Below, one piece after another: positions 16,318-19,374 of a DNA stretch of 19,374 nt. This stretch comes from Fidelibacterota bacterium UBA2125 (GTDB taxonomy: Bacteria; Fidelibacterota; Marinisomatia; Marinisomatales; S15-B10), in NCBI GenBank assembly GCA_002329125.1, contig DCXX01000101.1, positions 1-19,374 on the forward strand, in the 5' to 3' direction. The notes beneath the pieces were generated by a model. The model was given only the letters and a program-made list of their open reading frames with translations. It had not been told where the DNA came from and did not search any database. Within the stretch, counting starts at the first letter, position 1; each line of letters starts with the position of its first letter. The position numbers were made by a program, and so were the translations under genes.

Positions 16318-16385
16318 CACGATTTCTTTATGCCCACATGATCGGCCAACACGAACGGCCCAATCTTGTCTTCAACCCCAACCAA
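16317..16385 (-). CDS. Possible 22-codon ORF between lexA and the isochorismatase gene
   Basis: After the lexA stop an AGGAG (16395-16391) is followed, five bases later, by TTG 16385. The short frame reads MVGVEDKIGPFVLADHVG and then IKKS. Its TGA (16319-16317) overlaps the ATG of the isochorismatase gene as TGATG, the same coupling used between the M16 and dihydrofolate reductase genes. The peptide has a balanced composition and resembles the end of an ordinary protein. It could be a translated leader coupling the two genes, or a remnant of a lost gene. I do not recognise it, and chance cannot be excluded at this length. Confidence 0.35.
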   Translation of the reverse strand: MVGVEDKIGPFVLADHVGIKKS

Positions 16386-16393
16386 ATCTTCTC

Positions 16394-16990
16394 CTAATAT
16401 TTTCTCATCACTCCAACAACCACTCCCTGAATTTGGATACGTTCGGGGTCAAGAACCAATGTTTCGACTTCATTGTTTGCGGGCTGGAGCTCTACTTTTC
16501 CGCCCTTGTTGTAATACTTTTTTACTGTTGCTTCTGTGCCATCAATTAGGGCAACAACGGTCTCACCGTTTTGGGCGTTGTCCCTCTCCAGCAAAACAAT
16601 AAAATCACCATCAGCGATGTGCTCCTCTATCATTGAGTCCCCAGATACCTTTAAAATGAAATGTTTACCGCGACCCATGAAGGTTGGGGGAATGTTGATA
16701 GATTCTGGCAATACTACAGCCTCAACAGGTTTGCCCGCAGCAACAACCCCCAACACAGGAACAGAAGAAACGCTGTTGTCTCCTTCCATAATTTCAATTG
16801 AACGGGTTCTGTTCCACTGGTGCTGAATAAGGCCCTTTTCACGCAAGGCCTTTACATGTTTATATACAGTTCCTTTGGAATTAAAACCAAATTCTTTGGC
16901 AATTTCGTCAAATGTTGGTGCATATCCGTTTTGGGAAAGATATTTACCAACAAAATCAAAAACCTCTTTTTGTCTTTTGGTTAAAAACAT
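16394..16990 (-). CDS. lexA: LexA repressor
   Basis: LexA represses SOS genes and cleaves itself when RecA is activated. The 198-residue protein starts with TKRQKEVFDFVGKYL and a winged helix-turn-helix (APTFDEIAKEFGF, TVYKHVKALREKGL). The cleavage site is Ala85-Gly86 in VVAAGKPVEA. The catalytic Ser is Ser119 (KVSGDSMIEEH, the same number as in E. coli) and the Lys is in EATVKKYY near 157. Both catalytic residues are intact. The frame is open to 17038, but ATG 16990 matches the family N-terminus; the extra 16 residues would be unusual. No good ribosome binding site is visible. The gene lies 68 bases after the dnaA stop on the same strand, an uncommon pairing, so SOS control and initiation could share transcripts. 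Confidence 0.96.
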   Translation of the reverse strand: MFLTKRQKEVFDFVGKYLSQNGYAPTFDEIAKEFGFNSKGTVYKHVKALREKGLIQHQWNRTRSIEIMEGDNSVSSVPVLGVVAAGKPVEAVVLPESINIPPTFMGRGKHFILKVSGDSMIEEHIADGDFIVLLERDNAQNGETVVALIDGTEATVKKYYNKGGKVELQPANNEVETLVLDPERIQIQGVVVGVMRKY

Positions 16991-17058
16991 GGTGTACAGT
17001 GCGTGTATATAATCTAATAAATGTTCGGGGGTTTGCAAACAAGAAGAAGATTTTGTAA
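16991..17058 (-). promoter_or_regulatory. dnaA-lexA intergenic region, candidate lexA promoter and operator
   Basis: The region holds a perfect 10-bp palindrome GTTTGCAAAC (17031-17040) and a half-site-like CGAACAT (17022-17028). On the minus strand TTGCAA, an 18-base spacer and GATTAT give a weak promoter-like pair. LexA usually controls its own gene, so a LexA site is expected here, but no match to the E. coli or Bacillus consensus is complete. The palindrome is the best candidate operator. Confidence 0.35.
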
Positions 17059-18411
17059 TTAGGCGCCTATCGAAGATTTTACGCTTTGTACTTTAATATT
17101 AAACGTGCTGTCATTCGCCATTTTTTTTTCAACGTTTCGACATGCATGAATAACCGTAGAATGGTCTCTCCCACCAAAATGTAGTCCAATGTCACCTAAG
17201 GATGTCCCTACATACTCCCGGCACAGATACATGGCGATCTGCCGTGCTTGGGCCACCTCCATCGTTCTCCCCCTGCTTATAAGTTTGTTTTCGGAGACAT
17301 TTGTTGCACCGCTAACACCGCGTATAATATCTTCTATATTAAGAGCTTTTATTTCATCGCCACCCAACGTTTCTTTTAACACCTTTCTTGCCAGGTCTAG
17401 GCTAATGTCTGAATTAAAGAGAGAGGAATACGCAAGCAACTTAACAAGTGCCCCCTCCATAACCCTGATATTGTCTTTAATGTTTTTGGCAATAAGTTCT
17501 GTTATTTCGTTGGGGACGTTCAAACTATCTTGTTCTGCTTTACTCTGTAAAATAGCTATTCTTGTTTCTAGGTTTGGTTTTTGAATGTCTACAGTCAGCC
17601 CTGATTGAAAGCGAGAGACAAGCCGGTCCTTAAGTCCATATAATTCGCTTGGGTGTCTGTCTGTTGTCAGAACAATCTGCTTCCCCCTTTGGTATAGCTC
17701 GTTAAATGTGTGAAAAAACTGCTCTTGTGTTTGTTCTTTTTTTTGTAAAAACTGTGCGTCGTCCACAAGCAAGACGTCACATTCTCGATAACGACTAGAA
17801 AATTCTGAGGTTTTGTTGTTCTTTATAGATGAAACAAAGTCGGTTGTAAATTTTTCACTCGTTGTATATTTGACTTTAGCATTTATTTGCTCAGACAGCA
17901 CGTTGTTTCCAATTGCCTGCATAAGGTGTGTTTTTCCAAGCCCTACACCACCATATATCAATAGGGGGTTGAATGATGTTTGACCGGGAGACTTTGCAAC
18001 TGAAAGAGCTGCCGCCCTAGCAAATTGATTGTTTGGCCCCCCAACAAACGTTTTGAACACATACCTGCTGTTGAGCTTACTTCCTCTGTCGTAGTCTTTT
18101 GATTTTCCGTTTGGCGAAACACCATTAATTGGGGTCTTTTGTAACGAAACCTCTCCTTTGTTTTTTCCTGCAATATTAAAGCTTAGCTGAACATCTTTTC
18201 CTGTTTCTTTTTTTATAGATGCCAAAATAATGTTTTTATAGTGACTATTAATCCATTCATAGTAGAACTTACTGGGAACTTCAATGGTAATTACAAAATC
18301 AGTAAGTGAGAGGGGACTAATAGGTTCAAACCATGTTGCATACGTCTGTTCGGTTACAGACGAGCGAACATTATCCGAGATGCGTTGCCACAAAGGCTTT
18401 AAACTGTCCAT
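17059..18411 (-). CDS. dnaA: Chromosomal replication initiator protein DnaA
   Basis: DnaA binds origin boxes and opens the replication origin. The 450-residue protein has domain I (LWQRISDNVRSSVTEQTYATWF), a variable linker of about residues 80-110, and an AAA+ core starting SRYVFKTFVGGPNNQFA. Walker A is GGVGLGKTH near 154-162 and Walker B is VLLVDDAQFL near 213. The C-terminal DNA-binding signature is GGRDHSTVIHACRNVEKK near 413-430. GTG 18429 is also in frame, but ATG 18411 has TTAGGT about four bases upstream and fits the family start. Two exact DnaA boxes lie 11-30 bases upstream of it, so autoregulation by DnaA is likely. It is divergent from rpmH, the classic arrangement near a bacterial origin. 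Confidence 0.98.
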   Translation of the reverse strand: MDSLKPLWQRISDNVRSSVTEQTYATWFEPISPLSLTDFVITIEVPSKFYYEWINSHYKNIILASIKKETGKDVQLSFNIAGKNKGEVSLQKTPINGVSPNGKSKDYDRGSKLNSRYVFKTFVGGPNNQFARAAALSVAKSPGQTSFNPLLIYGGVGLGKTHLMQAIGNNVLSEQINAKVKYTTSEKFTTDFVSSIKNNKTSEFSSRYRECDVLLVDDAQFLQKKEQTQEQFFHTFNELYQRGKQIVLTTDRHPSELYGLKDRLVSRFQSGLTVDIQKPNLETRIAILQSKAEQDSLNVPNEITELIAKNIKDNIRVMEGALVKLLAYSSLFNSDISLDLARKVLKETLGGDEIKALNIEDIIRGVSGATNVSENKLISRGRTMEVAQARQIAMYLCREYVGTSLGDIGLHFGGRDHSTVIHACRNVEKKMANDSTFNIKVQSVKSSIGA

Positions 18412-18421
18412 TTTACCTAAA

Positions 18422-18430
18422 TTATCCACA
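18422..18430 (+). promoter_or_regulatory. DnaA box 1
   Basis: TTATCCACA, an exact match to the consensus high-affinity DnaA box. It is 11 bases upstream of the dnaA ATG and in the same orientation as box 2. Confidence 0.8.
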
Positions 18431-18432
18431 AG

Positions 18433-18441
18433 TTATACACA
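18433..18441 (+). promoter_or_regulatory. DnaA box 2
   Basis: TTATACACA fits TTATNCACA, 11 bases (about one helical turn) from box 1 and in the same direction. On the minus strand it contains TATAAC, which could be the dnaA -10 element, so DnaA binding here would block its own promoter. Confidence 0.7.
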
Positions 18442-18499
18442 ATTGTTTTGTCATACAATTTATTGACGTGAAACAACACATTCCTAGTTCTATTTTCTG

Positions 18500-18508
18500 T
18501 GTTATAAT
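18500..18508 (+). promoter_or_regulatory. Extended -10 promoter element of the rpmH operon
   Basis: TGTTATAAT is a perfect TATAAT (18503-18508) preceded by the extended -10 TGn. No good -35 element is present at 16-18 bases, which extended -10 promoters tolerate. It is about 79 bases before the rpmH start and on the correct strand. Confidence 0.5.
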
Positions 18509-18586
18509 GCTAATATTTGGGGTAGACTATTTCGTTGGTAGAACACAAAACATTTACTAACTTCGCCGCGGAAGTGAAGCAAAACA

Positions 18587-18721
18587 ATGAAGCGCACATA
18601 TCAACCAAGTAACCGAAAAAGAAAAAACAAGCATGGTTTTCGTGCTAGAATGTCCTCTCCTGGAGGACGAAACACAATCAAGCGGCGAAGACAAAAAGGG
18701 CGCAAGCACCTTTCCGCTTAA
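18587..18721 (+). CDS. rpmH: 50S ribosomal protein L34
   Basis: This 44-residue basic protein begins MKRTYQPSNRKRKNKHGF and continues RARMSSPGGRNTIKRRR, then RQKGRKHLSA. That is the complete, highly conserved L34 sequence of the large ribosomal subunit. It starts at ATG 18587 with a weak GAAG nearby. It faces dnaA across a short gap, as in many bacteria. Its usual downstream neighbour rnpA is missing; yidD follows eight bases or less after the stop. Confidence 0.98.
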   Translation: MKRTYQPSNRKRKNKHGFRARMSSPGGRNTIKRRRQKGRKHLSA

Positions 18722-18728
18722 TTCTTAA

Positions 18729-19007
18729 TTGTACAAACCACAATCAACACAAAAGTCTTTTTGTGGCACCCCCCCACCCACTGGTGTCTTTAGAAGGGCG
18801 CTTTCGTCCCTTGTCATTTTTGTTGTAAGGCTATATCGGGTGGCTGTTTCGCCGATGTTTCCCCCTTCTTGTCGTTACACACCCAGTTGTTCCCAATACA
18901 CCATAGATGCTTTTAACAAAAACAACCCCCTCAAAGCCTCTCTTCTTTCGTTAAAGCGTTTGTTAAGTTGCCACCCTTGGTCAAAGGGCGGTTACGATCC
19001 GGCATAG
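18729..19007 (+). CDS. yidD: Membrane protein insertion efficiency factor YidD
   Basis: YidD is a small inner-membrane-associated protein that helps YidC/Sec insert membrane proteins. The family core is complete: VRLYRVAVSPMFPPSCRYTP, then TPSCSQYTIDAF with its conserved Cys residues, and LKRLLSCHPWSKGGYDPA at the end. Length is 92 residues, including a 20-25 residue N-terminal extension rich in Pro, Ser and Thr not seen in most members. TTG 18729 directly follows an in-frame stop at 18726-18728 and is the only standard start before the core, though it has no ribosome binding site. The gene lies between rpmH and yidC, the usual order except that rnpA is absent. Family identification is firm; the start is less sure. 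Confidence 0.93.
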   Translation: MYKPQSTQKSFCGTPPPTGVFRRALSSLVIFVVRLYRVAVSPMFPPSCRYTPSCSQYTIDAFNKNNPLKASLLSLKRLLSCHPWSKGGYDPA

Positions 19008-19014
19008 CGGCCCC

Positions 19015-19374
19015 ATGAACAAGAATACTGTTCTAGCTTTTCTTTTAATTGCTCTTATCCTAATCATGATGCCCGAATATTTTAAGATGATTGGGCTTGC
19101 GAATGAGTCGCCACCCACAAATGATCAAACCAACAAAGTACCCGTTGATGGCCCCAAGTCGGAGCGGGACAATAATTTTAAACCACTTGGATCAGATGAA
19201 CAGCAAACAAGCTTCAGCACAGACGAAGACGATCCTCCAACGTCCTCAATAACCCTTAAGGATACCATACAAGAGGTTGTGCTTACCATAGAAACCAATC
19301 TCTATACAGCGCTTGTATCATCAAAGGGCGGTGGCACCCTACAATCTTATGAGGTAAATAATTATGACCACTGG
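19015..19374 (+). CDS. yidC: Membrane protein insertase YidC, N-terminal part (cut by right window edge)
   Basis: The 120 codons present match the start of Gram-negative YidC: MNKNTVLAFLLIALILIMM is the first transmembrane helix, followed by a charged, flexible linker (residues about 28-85). The beginning of the periplasmic P1 domain follows (EVVLTIETNLYTALVSSKGG, then GTLQSYEV). YidC inserts membrane proteins alone or with SecYEG. ATG 19015 is seven bases after the yidD stop, so the two are co-transcribed and probably co-translated, with no clear ribosome binding site visible. The five-helix catalytic part lies outside the window. Confidence 0.95.
   Translation, partial: MNKNTVLAFLLIALILIMMPEYFKMIGLANESPPTNDQTNKVPVDGPKSERDNNFKPLGSDEQQTSFSTDEDDPPTSSITLKDTIQEVVLTIETNLYTALVSSKGGGTLQSYEVNNYDHW

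Larger units (their letters stand above)
18412..18586. other. dnaA-rpmH divergent region, candidate replication origin or dnaA control region
   Basis: This 175-base AT-rich gap lies between divergent dnaA and rpmH. It contains two DnaA boxes at 18422-18441, an inverted repeat AATGT-type pair (AATTGT 18441-18446 with ACAATT 18455-18460), and the rpmH promoter near 18500. Only two exact boxes are seen, fewer than in most mapped origins, so the main origin may lie elsewhere, for example downstream of dnaA or beyond the window. Genes on both sides point away from it. Confidence 0.45.

Noticed and set aside
18461..18475. TTGACG at about 18463 as the -35 element of rpmH
   Set aside because: The distance to TATAAT at 18503 is over 30 bases, so the two cannot form one promoter.
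1..19374. Search for CRISPR arrays, tRNA or rRNA genes, insertion sequences and phage or toxin-antitoxin genes
   Set aside because: None was recognised by eye; repeats found are short and isolated, and all long frames are explained by the genes listed.

Overview
The window looks like chromosomal DNA of a free-living Gram-negative (diderm) bacterium. It carries lipid A genes (lpxB, lpxK and a DUF374 acyltransferase), a Tat-type lipoprotein, yidC and a complete dnaA start region. The gene mix (DUF5117-type metzincin, an M16 peptidase pair, lpx genes grouped with a Gfo/Idh/MocA oxidoreductase) would fit the Bacteroidota/Chlorobi/Marinimicrobia side of the tree. That placement is inference only, and no taxon is certain. 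I see no tRNA, rRNA, CRISPR array, transposase or phage gene.

Layout. (1) 1-4338, minus strand: a lipid A operon read right to left: Gfo/Idh/MocA oxidoreductase, ICMT-like methyltransferase, lpxB, DUF374 acyltransferase, lpxK. lpxK carries a one-base frameshift and runs off the left edge. (2) 4500-9352, plus strand: a four-helix membrane protein of unknown function with an acidic tail; an intergenic region with two hairpins; a Tat lipoprotein flavin amine oxidase; a DusB-type tRNA-dihydrouridine synthase; an SRPBCC-domain membrane-anchored protein with a duplicated Lys-rich tail motif; and a YwaF/TMEM164-like membrane protein with a non-standard start. (3) 9358-15681, minus strand: a secreted metzincin, a catalytic M16 peptidase, its inactive M16 partner and a dihydrofolate reductase in a tightly overlapping operon, followed by a serine esterase. 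(4) 15775-18411, minus strand: dnaA, lexA, a possible 22-codon ORF and an isochorismatase-like hydrolase. (5) 18412-18586: the dnaA/rpmH divergent region with two exact DnaA boxes, a candidate origin or dnaA autoregulatory region. (6) 18587-19374, plus strand: rpmH, yidD and the start of yidC; rnpA, normally between rpmH and yidD, is absent.

The genes on both sides of the dnaA/rpmH gap point away from it, as expected if replication starts near there. Most of the window is housekeeping and envelope biology. No large, plainly novel system is visible. The items most worth following up are the lpxK frameshift, the missing rnpA, the long hairpin before the amine oxidase gene, the apparent CTG start at 8684, the micro-ORF coupled to the isochorismatase gene, and the duplicated Lys-rich motif whose copies differ only at synonymous sites.
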